A stretch of 64,000 bases of DNA from an uncultured bacterium (lineage in GTDB: Bacteria > Cyanobacteriota > Vampirovibrionia > Gastranaerophilales > Gastranaerophilaceae). Where the stretch lies: the NCBI GenBank assembly GCA_949292185.1, contig CASEYP010000007.1, forward strand, positions 62,001-126,000. Reading direction: 5' to 3'. Made by a program: the position numbers and the translations under genes. The notes beneath the pieces are model-generated. The model was not told the DNA's origin and did not search any database. It saw only the letters and a program-made list of their open reading frames with translations. The first letter of the stretch is position 1; each line of letters starts with the position of its first letter. Shown here piece after piece: positions 9,746 to 17,664 of this stretch.

Positions 9746-10180
9746 TTAAATTTTTTCATCATCAAGATTCGAAATTGTAATAATTTTAGCCTCGTGATAC
9801 TGTTCTTCATCCGGAGGATTAGAAAAGCCTAAATACTTACAAAGGCTTTCCAAAGCCTTTAAACCCGCCGAAGAATCTCTTAATTTCATTTTTCCGGTAG
9901 GATTTCCCTCCTTATCCAAAATATCTTCCTGTTCAAGAGAAAATTCCGCAATTTGCAATAATTTTTGAATTACATACCCTTTTTGCACATTTAAAGAATC
10001 AATTTGATGTTTTAAATGAGTTTTTATGGCATGGATAATTTGATCTTTTTCCAACAATTCCATAGAAAAAGCTTTTAAATCTTTGCATTTATAACCGGCT
10101 TTTTTTGCAGCCAACTCGCCGTCAAGTGTCCTTATATACTCAATTACGAACCTTTTTTGTTGTTGTGTTAATTGTTTCAT
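9746..10180 (-). CDS. terS: Phage terminase small subunit
   Basis: A 144-residue protein with the classic Terminase_2 N-terminus: LTQQQKRFVIEYI, then ELAAKKAGYK, forming the DNA-binding helix-turn-helix at about residues 4-45. A helical oligomerisation core follows. TerS recognises the packaging site and stimulates TerL. It is separated from TerL by the unknown gene, GNAT and portal genes, which is less common than TerS-TerL adjacency. A TATAAT box about 12 bases upstream may give it its own promoter. Confidence 0.85.
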   Translation of the reverse strand: MKQLTQQQKRFVIEYIRTLDGELAAKKAGYKCKDLKAFSMELLEKDQIIHAIKTHLKHQIDSLNVQKGYVIQKLLQIAEFSLEQEDILDKEGNPTGKMKLRDSSAGLKALESLCKYLGFSNPPDEEQYHEAKIITISNLDDEKI

Positions 10181-10268
10181 CTCTTTACATTTCTTATTAT
10201 AATTTGTTTTTTTACCGAATAATTTGTATAATAAACATGCTATTTATATTTCGGCTAGTGTAAATCTT

Positions 10269-10304
10269 AACAGGGGGGAATGAAAACGACTTCCTGTTTT
10301 TTTT
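10269..10304 (+). terminator. Plus-oriented terminator-like hairpin inside the cassette
   Basis: Between terS and the connector gene, AACAGG (10269-10274) can pair with CCTGTT (10293-10298), followed by a run of eight T on the plus strand. All nearby genes are on the minus strand, so this would stop antisense transcription. The stem is short and the loop 18 bases long, so function is uncertain. Confidence 0.35.
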
Positions 10305-10306
10305 GC

Positions 10307-10945
10307 CTACTTTCTAAATAGATTTACTACAGGATAGCTGGTTGCAGATACTGATGTTTTAGATTTTAGATTTAACATCGCTTCTTTGTACATGCTTATC
10401 CAATATGAAAATTTGAAATATTGTGGATTTGCTTTTAGCCTTAAACATGTTCCATATACCAACAATTGTTCTGCAAATGGCATTGGTATAAGCGAAGTAT
10501 CCGTTTCATTTTCAAAGTCTGTTTTTTCCTTACCTTCAGAATCCAATACACAATTTTTAGTGTAATAAATAACTTCCAATGTTTTATCCTCTTTAAATTT
10601 TGGAAATAACAATTTATCCGAAAAGCTTGAATATGTTCCGAGTTTTGCATTCCCCGTCAAAAATGGTTCAATATCTTCGCAAAAATTATATTTTTTACCA
10701 TCTATAAATAAATATAAAATTCTTCCATTTACAGTATTATCAATTTCTGTATTTTCAGCAGGTAAATGCAATTTATCTCTACGTAATAAGAAATTCCAAC
10801 CTTCGACATTGCAAATTTCCTTATTTATAATATTCAAAATCGCAACAATTCTTTTGTGATCATTTTTCACCAACTCAGACATTGAATTAACCTGCTTGTA
10901 ATTCAATTCCAATAAGCATTTATTTATTAGTTCTAAAAAATTCAT
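10307..10945 (-). CDS. Head-tail connector / tail adaptor-like protein
   Basis: A 212-residue protein. An N-terminal helical part (LLELNYKQVNSMSEL, then a helix with IINKEICNVEGWNFL) is followed by a beta-rich middle (ILYLFIDGKKY, TLEVIYYTKNC) and a C-terminal helix. This is the pattern of T7 gp11-like / P22 gp4-like adaptors that sit under the portal, including the conserved Trp-x-Phe after the helical region. Assignment is by overall pattern and gene neighbourhood. It starts after a normal leader and is followed by the 126-base gap before terS. Confidence 0.65.
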   Translation of the reverse strand: MNFLELINKCLLELNYKQVNSMSELVKNDHKRIVAILNIINKEICNVEGWNFLLRRDKLHLPAENTEIDNTVNGRILYLFIDGKKYNFCEDIEPFLTGNAKLGTYSSFSDKLLFPKFKEDKTLEVIYYTKNCVLDSEGKEKTDFENETDTSLIPMPFAEQLLVYGTCLRLKANPQYFKFSYWISMYKEAMLNLKSKTSVSATSYPVVNLFRK

Positions 10946-11022
10946 TACATCTCCTTTTTTAAAAGCCCGAACAAGAATAATAAAACTCCTGTTCGGACTT
11001 TATTATTGAATTATGCCAAAAA

Positions 11023-11709
11023 TTATTTAATTAACCCTTGTCGCAATTGCTCCATAATCAACTTTTCATTTTTGGTAAATTCTTCACCACTCATATTGCC
11101 GATGTCTTCACGAGTAAAAATCCTATTACCATTACTGTCTGATTGAGCATTTTGAGCATAAGCGGTCAATTTACTCTTCGCAGCTGAGTTCTCGTCATTC
11201 AATGATTTCTCGTATGCAGACTTTTTCAAATATTTATCAACTGCAGAATTTTCTAATTTTTCTATAAGTTGAGATATTCGAACGATTTCATCTTTGTCCA
11301 TATCATAACCTTTGAGATATGCAAGAACTTCAGATCTTCCATCTGAGTCAAAAAATCCCGGATGTTCTTGATTAAACATCGCAATAGAATTTTGCATTTG
11401 AGAAACAGATGGTTGTTGAACATTTTGCATTGGGACAGATGCTTGATTAGATGCTATTGAACTCTTATAGTTGTTAATTTGTTGAGCTTTCCTAGCCAAT
11501 TGAGCCATTAAATATTGTCCTTGTTGTTGAGTAATTACACCTTTTGATATAAGAGCTCTTAATCTTTGAACATCCGCACCTATTGCCTGCTCAAGTTGAT
11601 AAAAAATATCTTGATATCCCTGTTTTTGATTAGACATAGGACTCACGGCAGATGATGAAATACTATTATTAATTTGTTGCGGAACTTGTCCGACTGTTTG
11701 ATTTTGCAT
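11023..11709 (-). CDS. Scaffold-like Gln-rich helical protein
   Basis: A 228-residue protein. A disordered Gln/Ser/Asn-rich N-terminus is followed by helices (IFYQLEQAIGADVQRLRALI, ITQQQGQYLMAQLARK), a linker, and an acidic helical section with FFDSDGRSEVLAYLKGYDM. It lies two genes after the coat gene in transcription order. The high helix content, low complexity and position suggest a capsid scaffolding or internal head protein. No database signature is recognisable, and some other virion protein is equally possible. Confidence 0.5.
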   Translation of the reverse strand: MQNQTVGQVPQQINNSISSSAVSPMSNQKQGYQDIFYQLEQAIGADVQRLRALISKGVITQQQGQYLMAQLARKAQQINNYKSSIASNQASVPMQNVQQPSVSQMQNSIAMFNQEHPGFFDSDGRSEVLAYLKGYDMDKDEIVRISQLIEKLENSAVDKYLKKSAYEKSLNDENSAAKSKLTAYAQNAQSDSNGNRIFTREDIGNMSGEEFTKNEKLIMEQLRQGLIK

Positions 11710-11714
11710 ATATT

Positions 11715-11963
11715 TTATTCTCCTTCTGTTTTTGGCAAAGACTTCATATACTGAACTGCAATTTCAATCACATCATCGATAAAACTTGATAATAATACCG
11801 AGATTACGTATTTAACCCAGTTTGGAAATGGTAAATTTTTTATTACATAATCTATTGCCATTTTCTTTTTTTCTTGGCCGTTTCCACTTCCGAGAGTTTC
11901 TTCAGCAACAAAAACTGCATTCTTTGCCAATTCTTTTATTTGATTTTTTAAATTCGAAAACAT
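11715..11963 (-). CDS. Short protein resembling the C-terminal part of LL-H-type holins
   Basis: An 82-residue protein. The stretch AVFVAEETLGSGNGQEKKKMA and the terminal helix DDVIEIAVQYMKS resemble the conserved C-terminal region of LL-H-family phage holins (alternating helix, Gly-linker, EKK, helix). The expected N-terminal transmembrane helix is missing. A moderately hydrophobic middle segment (WVKYVISVLLSSFIDD) could lie at the membrane. It sits between the coat and scaffold-like genes. This is a weak similarity read by eye. Confidence 0.45.
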   Translation of the reverse strand: MFSNLKNQIKELAKNAVFVAEETLGSGNGQEKKKMAIDYVIKNLPFPNWVKYVISVLLSSFIDDVIEIAVQYMKSLPKTEGE

Positions 11964-12031
11964 ATAACTTCTCCATTATTAAAAAATGTACTCTCAAACA
12001 CTATCTATCAGAATGAGAGTACATTTGAGCA

Positions 12032-12949
12032 CTATTCATCCGGGGTTAATGTTTCAGATGTCGTTGTAACAACATCTTCTTCCATTGTTGGTTCTGCTGA
12101 AGCTGAAACAATTAATTTTGCCAGACATTTAGGCTGTACGGTTTTTGCACCGTATAAATATAAACCTCTAACTAAATCAGAGAATGAATCTTTATCTCTT
12201 AAGCTTTCAATTTTAGCAAGTTGAGATGCAAATGTAATAGCTTCATTTGTTCCTGCTAAGACATAATACTTATCATCTACTTCTGTTAGATTTGTACTTA
12301 CCAAAACGTCCATGCCTGCAATTCTGCCAATAGAACCTTCTCTTAAAGTTTCATCTGCAACTTTATAAGCACTGATAAATTCAGGACTTTGCAATAAATA
12401 CGCTTCGATATTAGGATTAATTACAACCCAAGGTCTTGCACCTGAATATACAGCATCAGAATTTTTCAAAGCTAATGCTAACTTAACAAATTGTTCATAA
12501 ATTGTAGATTTATCTAACTCAACAGGAGCAGATTCATCACCAACTGTATTTTCTTCAGGAACATCTGTATGTAAGCCTAAAAGATATGAATCTTGAACAA
12601 CTTCAATAGCTTTTTTGGCATTTGCTAAATGAGCTTCCATAATATCAGCATTAGCCTGAACTTGAGCAACATCATCTATCTTAAATGCAAAAAATTTCTT
12701 TTGATCAATTACCAAATCTTGAGAAGTTGGAGTTAAACTTGCATATTCAATATTATCAGATGTTAATGTTGAAACAGTAACATCTGCCGGTGTAATAATT
12801 TTTACTGTATCACCTTGATTTTTAATTTCACCTTCCCAATTTTTGTTGACGCATTGAAGCATTACACAATTTTTTTCTAACATTTGGTTTAACTTTTTAC
12901 TCCAAATTTGAGGAATAAAAGCTGAATAAGTTGAACTGAATTCTGACAT
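12032..12949 (-). CDS. Major capsid protein (P22 coat-like, HK97 fold)
   Basis: A 305-residue protein beginning MSEFSSTYSAFIPQIWSKKL, a typical start for P22-gp5-like coat proteins. It continues with the N-arm/E-loop region (GDTVKIITPADVTVSTLT), the spine helix (ADIMEAHLANAKKAIEVVQD), and the P-domain pattern (ARPWVVINPNIEAYLLQSPEF, then GSIGRIAGMDVLVSTNL). The C-terminus is acidic and Thr-rich. The fold motifs appear complete. It would form the icosahedral shell together with the scaffold-like protein downstream. Confidence 0.85.
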   Translation of the reverse strand: MSEFSSTYSAFIPQIWSKKLNQMLEKNCVMLQCVNKNWEGEIKNQGDTVKIITPADVTVSTLTSDNIEYASLTPTSQDLVIDQKKFFAFKIDDVAQVQANADIMEAHLANAKKAIEVVQDSYLLGLHTDVPEENTVGDESAPVELDKSTIYEQFVKLALALKNSDAVYSGARPWVVINPNIEAYLLQSPEFISAYKVADETLREGSIGRIAGMDVLVSTNLTEVDDKYYVLAGTNEAITFASQLAKIESLRDKDSFSDLVRGLYLYGAKTVQPKCLAKLIVSASAEPTMEEDVVTTTSETLTPDE

Positions 12950-13020
12950 TTGATTTTTCCTTTCGCTTTCTAACTATAAATAACTTTTTTATGAGTGGTG
13001 ATTGGTATTATTTTTTTTGT

Positions 13021-14541
13021 TTAATCGTCGTTATATATCTCTCTAAATTGAAGACCTATAATTGCACAATTATCAGACAATTCAGAACCTTCAACACAGA
13101 GTTGAATAGAATAATTACTACCGCAGATTTCGGCTTTTTCCATAACTTCCGAGCTTATTGACCATATAGGAATATCATTTTCATCCGTACTCCAACAATA
13201 TTCTATACTATCTGGGGTATCATCCCCGCTCCACATAAAATGACTATAATGCTTTGAATAGATTACTTCAGAATCATCACTAACTCCGCTATCATAATCT
13301 TTATATATTGAAAAATTAAATTTATTATCATTTAAATCATCCAAAATAAAATAAAATTCATCAATAATTTTTCGACGTAAAACCTTACCTAACGAAATAA
13401 ACGGAGATTTCCACAAAAACTTAATCGGCTGACCATCAAACGATGTTCCATAATCTTCTCGATAGATTTTGCCATTTGTATCCGAAGTTATAATGTAATT
13501 TTTAAATAAAATGGCATTATTAATATTTTGAGGCAAAACTCTTTTATACCAAGATTTATTTACATAATCATTAATCCAAATTGTATGATAATAATTATCA
13601 TCCAGATATGGGAATAAAACCCATATCTGGCTTTTATCCGGATAATGAATAATTTTTGTACTATCTAATCTTGTTACATCAAAGTTATTAAATTCATCTT
13701 TAATATTTACAGAAATTTCAGAGCCCAATCTGATTTGATTTAACTCCCCAACTTGCTCAAGCGCAAAAATACCATTGCTTAAGAAATACTGTTTATTATC
13801 TACGTTAACAATAGAATCTTTAGAAATAGTACCCTTTTCGGCAAACGGAGTTATTGCAAAATCAGAAGGGTTTGAACCTGTTAATAAATAAACTCTTTCT
13901 CTTTTATAAATTGCCAAATATTCTTTATAAGGATTCATTGTAATAATATCAGCGGTATCCGTGTGAAAATCACTAATATATCCAGCATCTTCCTCCGTTT
14001 CAAAATCGTCATAAGTTCCAAGAGCAGAGTAATAAATTGTAGAATCTTTTGCACACCAAACCCTACCTTTATAGACTGTTACACACTCAGGATAGAGAAC
14101 TTCTCCGCTTTTATCTTTTAAATTACAATCAACAATATCAAAATTCTCATTATCTTTAATATAAAACATAGGATCAGATTCTGTAGCAACTATAATTCCT
14201 CTCAAAAATTTTTGAAATCTAACACTAATACCTGTAATTGTTTTATCTAAAAGCTTAAGTTCACTATTCACATCAGAATACACATAAATTTTTCCCGAAA
14301 CTGTTGTTATCACAAGTTTATACTGACTATCAGATTCCATTTCGCCCATACCTGTAATTTCTTCAGGTTCATGTAATTCTATAAACAAAGTATTTCCTTT
14401 TTGTCTGATAATTCCCTTGTTATTATAAATTTCAACATTTTCAGCATCCGTCCAATAAATAACTTTTGGATTTGCACCTAATTCTGTTTTGGTAGAAGCC
14501 TGATTAATTCCACCTGATAAATCAAAATAATTAACTTCCAT
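13021..14541 (-). CDS. Tail hub / packaged-DNA stabilisation protein (P22 gp10-like beta-propeller)
   Basis: A 506-residue protein. I choose the start MEVNYFDLSGGINQ at 14541, because AAGGGG lies nine bases upstream and it avoids overlapping the amidase; the open frame extends back to 14619. It has repeated beta-propeller-like units (YLAIYKRERVYLLTG, SKDSIVNVDNKQYFLSNGIF, ITSDTNGKIYREDYG). This is typical of the tail nozzle/stabilisation proteins of short-tailed phages. It would plug or extend the portal. No long tail, tape-measure, sheath or receptor-binding gene is present nearby. Confidence 0.7.
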   Translation of the reverse strand: MEVNYFDLSGGINQASTKTELGANPKVIYWTDAENVEIYNNKGIIRQKGNTLFIELHEPEEITGMGEMESDSQYKLVITTVSGKIYVYSDVNSELKLLDKTITGISVRFQKFLRGIIVATESDPMFYIKDNENFDIVDCNLKDKSGEVLYPECVTVYKGRVWCAKDSTIYYSALGTYDDFETEEDAGYISDFHTDTADIITMNPYKEYLAIYKRERVYLLTGSNPSDFAITPFAEKGTISKDSIVNVDNKQYFLSNGIFALEQVGELNQIRLGSEISVNIKDEFNNFDVTRLDSTKIIHYPDKSQIWVLFPYLDDNYYHTIWINDYVNKSWYKRVLPQNINNAILFKNYIITSDTNGKIYREDYGTSFDGQPIKFLWKSPFISLGKVLRRKIIDEFYFILDDLNDNKFNFSIYKDYDSGVSDDSEVIYSKHYSHFMWSGDDTPDSIEYCWSTDENDIPIWSISSEVMEKAEICGSNYSIQLCVEGSELSDNCAIIGLQFREIYNDD

Positions 14542-14554
14542 AAAACTTAACCCC

Positions 14555-15046
14555 TTATAATCTTTCTTTATACCAACGCACTTTTGACCTGATAAAACTT
14601 CCGACTTCATTTTGTGCAACCCAAGGATATGGTGGAAGCCATATTATATCGATTTTTCCTGCACTTGTAGTTTTTGGATTAGCTTTACCGAATTCATAAT
14701 GGGTCAAAACAGTATTAGGACTTGGTTGGATATTATATTTTGCACAAAGTTCAGCACAAAATTTCATACAAGCTTCAAACTGAACTTTTGTAATCGGGAA
14801 CTTGCCAGGACTAGAAGATGATTTAAACCCATACATTCCACACATACAAACCCCAATAGAACCTGTATTTCCTCCACCTGTATGTGCTGCATACTTTCCG
14901 TCATAACAATTATCGTTATCTTCAGGCGTGTAAAATCCGCTATAAACTTTTCCATCTGCATCAACTAAATAATGATAATAATTCTTTTCAAATTCACTCG
15001 GATAATACCTTCCGGCACTCCAATGAATAATAATTCTTTTAACCAT
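14555..15046 (-). CDS. N-acetylmuramoyl-L-alanine amidase (phage endolysin-like)
   Basis: A 163-residue Amidase_2/PGRP-type zinc amidase cleaving the MurNAc-L-Ala bond. The first zinc His is in IIIHWSAG (residue 8), the second in the TVLTHYEFG segment, and the GKIDIIWLPPYPW motif follows. AAHTGGGNTGSIGVCMCG matches the family core. There is no signal peptide, as expected for an endolysin delivered by a holin or carried in a virion. It lies between the LuxR-type regulator and the tail gene. Confidence 0.9.
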   Translation of the reverse strand: MVKRIIIHWSAGRYYPSEFEKNYYHYLVDADGKVYSGFYTPEDNDNCYDGKYAAHTGGGNTGSIGVCMCGMYGFKSSSSPGKFPITKVQFEACMKFCAELCAKYNIQPSPNTVLTHYEFGKANPKTTSAGKIDIIWLPPYPWVAQNEVGSFIRSKVRWYKERL

Positions 15047-15056
15047 AACACTTTCC

Positions 15057-15263
15057 TCACAAGACTTTCCACTTAGGGTCTAAATGCATATACATAACAA
15101 CAGCATTAACTCGATTTCTGGCATTCAAACCTGTTATTATAGAATATATGTGTGTTTGAACCGTTCTTTTTGACATTTTTAACTTCACAGCTATCTCTTT
15201 GTCAGTAAATCCACGCGCTACCAAGGTTAATATTTCTAATTTCTTTGGTGATAATTTCATCAC
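15057..15263 (-). CDS. Stand-alone LuxR/GerE-type HTH regulator, first gene of the cassette
   Basis: A 68-residue protein that is almost only a LuxR-type DNA-binding domain: LSPKKLEILTLVARGFTDKEIA, then KMSKRTVQTHIYSIITGLNARNR. There is no receiver or ligand domain. AGGAAAGAGAG lies upstream as ribosome site. It is the first gene of the left-facing phage-like operon, separated from the amidase by 10 bases, and most likely controls that operon. A truncated host response regulator is possible but the helix-turn-helix is complete. Confidence 0.8.
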   Translation of the reverse strand: MMKLSPKKLEILTLVARGFTDKEIAVKLKMSKRTVQTHIYSIITGLNARNRVNAVVMYMHLDPKWKVL

Positions 15264-15870
15264 TGCTCTCTTTCCTCTGGTTAAATTAACTTTATCTTAT
15301 ATGAAATTCCCTTCATATTTTTTAATAATATTTCCATATTTACTAAAAAAATGCAGAGGGGAGAAAGGGTAGATAAGCTATAACAACCCCTCTGCGAAGA
15401 ATTAGAGTAAATGATTGAAGGATTTGGTCCTTAAAATTTAAAACTTTTAAGATAAACCAAGTTTCAAATTAGATAAGTTGGAGTAACACAAATTAAATCT
15501 TTACTGTACACATAACCCGTTTGAAGCAATATTGTTTATTTAATTAGATTCAAACACCTATTCTATATTTTAAATTTCCTTATTATAAATCTCCTTTGTT
15601 TCTATTCTTAAACATATCCCGTACATACAAATTTCCTCTCCTTTATTTTTCGGCACCAGACAAGCTATTTAACTATTTTCACTTGCCTTAACCGCTTACA
15701 TTCTAAGTATATACGATTTTATTTTTTATAATAGTCCGCACTAATTCCTAAGTATAAATACGGACTTGACAACTGGCAAAAATCACACAATATATAAATC
15801 TTAAGCTTATAATTTTCGCAAAATTAAAATTTTGTACTAAAAATTTTATCTTGAACATGACAAACATTTT
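15264..15870. other. Long non-coding region between cassette and sensor kinase
   Basis: About 600 bases without a supportable gene. It contains the terminator-like hairpin at 15344-15395. It also has an inverted repeat AGTCCG (15733-15738)/CGGACT (15761-15766) and a possible plus-strand promoter starting with TTGACA (15766-15771). Short AT-rich hairpins occur near 15420-15460. The promoter of the left-facing cassette must lie in this gap or close to it. Confidence 0.5.
15344..15395 (-). promoter_or_regulatory. Terminator-like hairpin in the leader of the phage-like operon
   Basis: GCAGAGGGG (15353-15361) and CCCCTCTGC (15387-15395) form a perfect nine-base-pair stem with a 25-base loop, followed on the minus strand by a T run (15344-15350). 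It lies about 80 bases before the LuxR-type gene, with no minus-strand gene upstream of it. It could therefore act as an attenuator or leader regulator. An ordinary terminator of an unseen small transcript is the alternative. Confidence 0.5.
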
Positions 15871-15899
15871 TTGATTATTTTTGACAAAATTTTAATAAC

Positions 15900-15927
15900 T
15901 TGCAAAAAATTTTACTCAATCTACAAT
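15900..15927 (+). promoter_or_regulatory. Promoter of the sensor kinase, predicting a leaderless mRNA
   Basis: TTGCAA (15900-15905), a 16-base spacer and TACAAT (15922-15927) are followed after six bases by the ATG at 15934. There is no ribosome-binding site. Transcription would start at or within a base or two of the start codon. Confidence 0.6.
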
Positions 15928-15933
15928 AATGTT

Positions 15934-17652
15934 ATGGGGAATATATTATTAGTTTCACAAAATAATGAAATTATCGAAAATTATAGAAATTTGTTTGGTA
16001 AAAAACCTTATAAATTTCAATATTGTTCTGATGAAACATCAATTTTTGATTATATTGAAATAAATGCCCCTGATATTTTTATTATTGATGAATTATCGCA
16101 ATTAGCAGACATCAAGCAAACAATTAAAAAAATCAAATCAAAACTTGATAATGCTCAAATACTTTTACTAACAAACGGGGAAAATGTTGATGATGAGATT
16201 TCAAAATTAGTCAGCGGATTTATTGTAGACAAATTTTCAAACAATCTTATAATTTCAACAATAAACACTCACCTTAAAACAAAAAGTAACCTTGACAAAT
16301 TATCCGAAAAAAATAAAGACTTAGCAGACAGCTTATACAGATTGAATGTTCTTTATAATACAAGTTCACAATTTGCAGGAACACTTGATACTAAAGAACT
16401 TATAAACTATATGATAGAAGGACTTGATAAATCGTTAAGCTTTGATTTAACCTCAACAATATTTTTCGGACTAAAAAATGAACCTGTACTTATTATAAAT
16501 TCTTTATATGATATATCAGAAGAATTAATGAGTGCACTAAAATTAAGAGCTATTTTAAATTACAAATCTCTGTTTGAAAATCGTACTATTCCATTTGAAA
16601 TTAATGAAAACACTCTACGTGTTGTAAAATTCATCAAAAATCCAACAAACAAATTCACATTTTCAATATTTCAATATGATAATATGTTTGCCCCAATAGA
16701 TTTGGGCGACAACTTCTTTGGGTGCATTGAAATATTTAAACAAAACCCATTTACAACAGATGATGCAACATATTTTCAAACAATTGTTCAGCAAGTTTCA
16801 CTACCGCTAAAAAGCGCAGGTTTATACCAAGAAATTATCGAAAAAAACCAAGAACTTGAAAAACTTGAACGCGTAAAATCTGAATTTATATCAATAGTTT
16901 CACACGAATTAAGAACACCACTTACACCTATAAAAAATGCACTTTCAATACTTTCCAGCGGAAGATGCGGAATATTAGGTGAAAATGCCGTTAAATTCAT
17001 CGATATGGCAAAAAGAAATGTTGAAAACTTAACCAATATAATCAATGATATTCTTGATATCAATAAAATTGAAGCAGGAAAAATGGATTTCAATTACAAG
17101 ATAATGAACATCCATTCTGTAATTGAAAATGTTAAAAACAACTTTGATTGTGTAGCAAAAGAACACGAAATAATATTCAAAACACTTGAACAAGAAAATC
17201 TTCCAGATATTTATGCCGATTCACAAAGACTTGATCAGGTTTTGACAAACCTTGTTTCAAACGCAATAAAATTCACCCCAACAGGCAAAAGTATTACAAT
17301 AACCTCAGAACTAAAAAATGCTTCAGATATCAAAACCAATCCATATTTTGAAAATGAAATTAAAGACCTTAAAGGTAATTACATTGTCGTAAGCGTTGTT
17401 GATGAAGGTATAGGAATTAAAAAAGAGAATTTACTAAAAGCATTTGATAAATTTACACAAATAGAAAATTCACTTTCAAGAAAAGTTGGCGGAACAGGAT
17501 TAGGCTTACCGATTGCAAAACAACTTATTAAAGCCCACAAAGGTACAATCTGGTGTGATAGCGAAGAAAATAAAGGTTCAAGTTTTCATTTTGCACTACC
17601 TGTCATAACAGAATCGATAGAAGGAAAAACAATACAAAAAGAACTTTTGTAA
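15934..17652 (+). CDS. Hybrid sensor histidine kinase (pseudo-receiver, GAF-like, HisKA, HATPase)
   Basis: A 572-residue kinase when started at 15934; an upstream in-frame start at 15871 lies inside the predicted promoter. Residues about 1-110 fold like a receiver domain (GNILLVSQNN, PDIFIIDE) but lack the paired acids after beta-1. A GAF-like sensor covers about 130-300. HisKA follows with His324 in FISIVSHELRTPLTP, then HATPase_c with NAIKFTP, DEGIGI and GGTGLGL. No transmembrane segment is visible, so it is probably cytoplasmic. Its partner regulator is not adjacent; the receiver protein at 19246 or the orphan regulators at 29.5-30.8 kb are candidates. Confidence 0.88.
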   Translation: MGNILLVSQNNEIIENYRNLFGKKPYKFQYCSDETSIFDYIEINAPDIFIIDELSQLADIKQTIKKIKSKLDNAQILLLTNGENVDDEISKLVSGFIVDKFSNNLIISTINTHLKTKSNLDKLSEKNKDLADSLYRLNVLYNTSSQFAGTLDTKELINYMIEGLDKSLSFDLTSTIFFGLKNEPVLIINSLYDISEELMSALKLRAILNYKSLFENRTIPFEINENTLRVVKFIKNPTNKFTFSIFQYDNMFAPIDLGDNFFGCIEIFKQNPFTTDDATYFQTIVQQVSLPLKSAGLYQEIIEKNQELEKLERVKSEFISIVSHELRTPLTPIKNALSILSSGRCGILGENAVKFIDMAKRNVENLTNIINDILDINKIEAGKMDFNYKIMNIHSVIENVKNNFDCVAKEHEIIFKTLEQENLPDIYADSQRLDQVLTNLVSNAIKFTPTGKSITITSELKNASDIKTNPYFENEIKDLKGNYIVVSVVDEGIGIKKENLLKAFDKFTQIENSLSRKVGGTGLGLPIAKQLIKAHKGTIWCDSEENKGSSFHFALPVITESIEGKTIQKELL

Positions 17653-17664
17653 TATAATTAAATT

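Noticed and set aside
9727-9810. Longer N-terminus for the small cassette gene
   Set aside because: It would overlap terS, has no ribosome site, and the ATG at 9726 has AAAGG well placed.
10240-10306. Small gene between terS and the connector gene
   Set aside because: No start codon with ribosome site and no open frame of useful length; only a plus-oriented hairpin is present.
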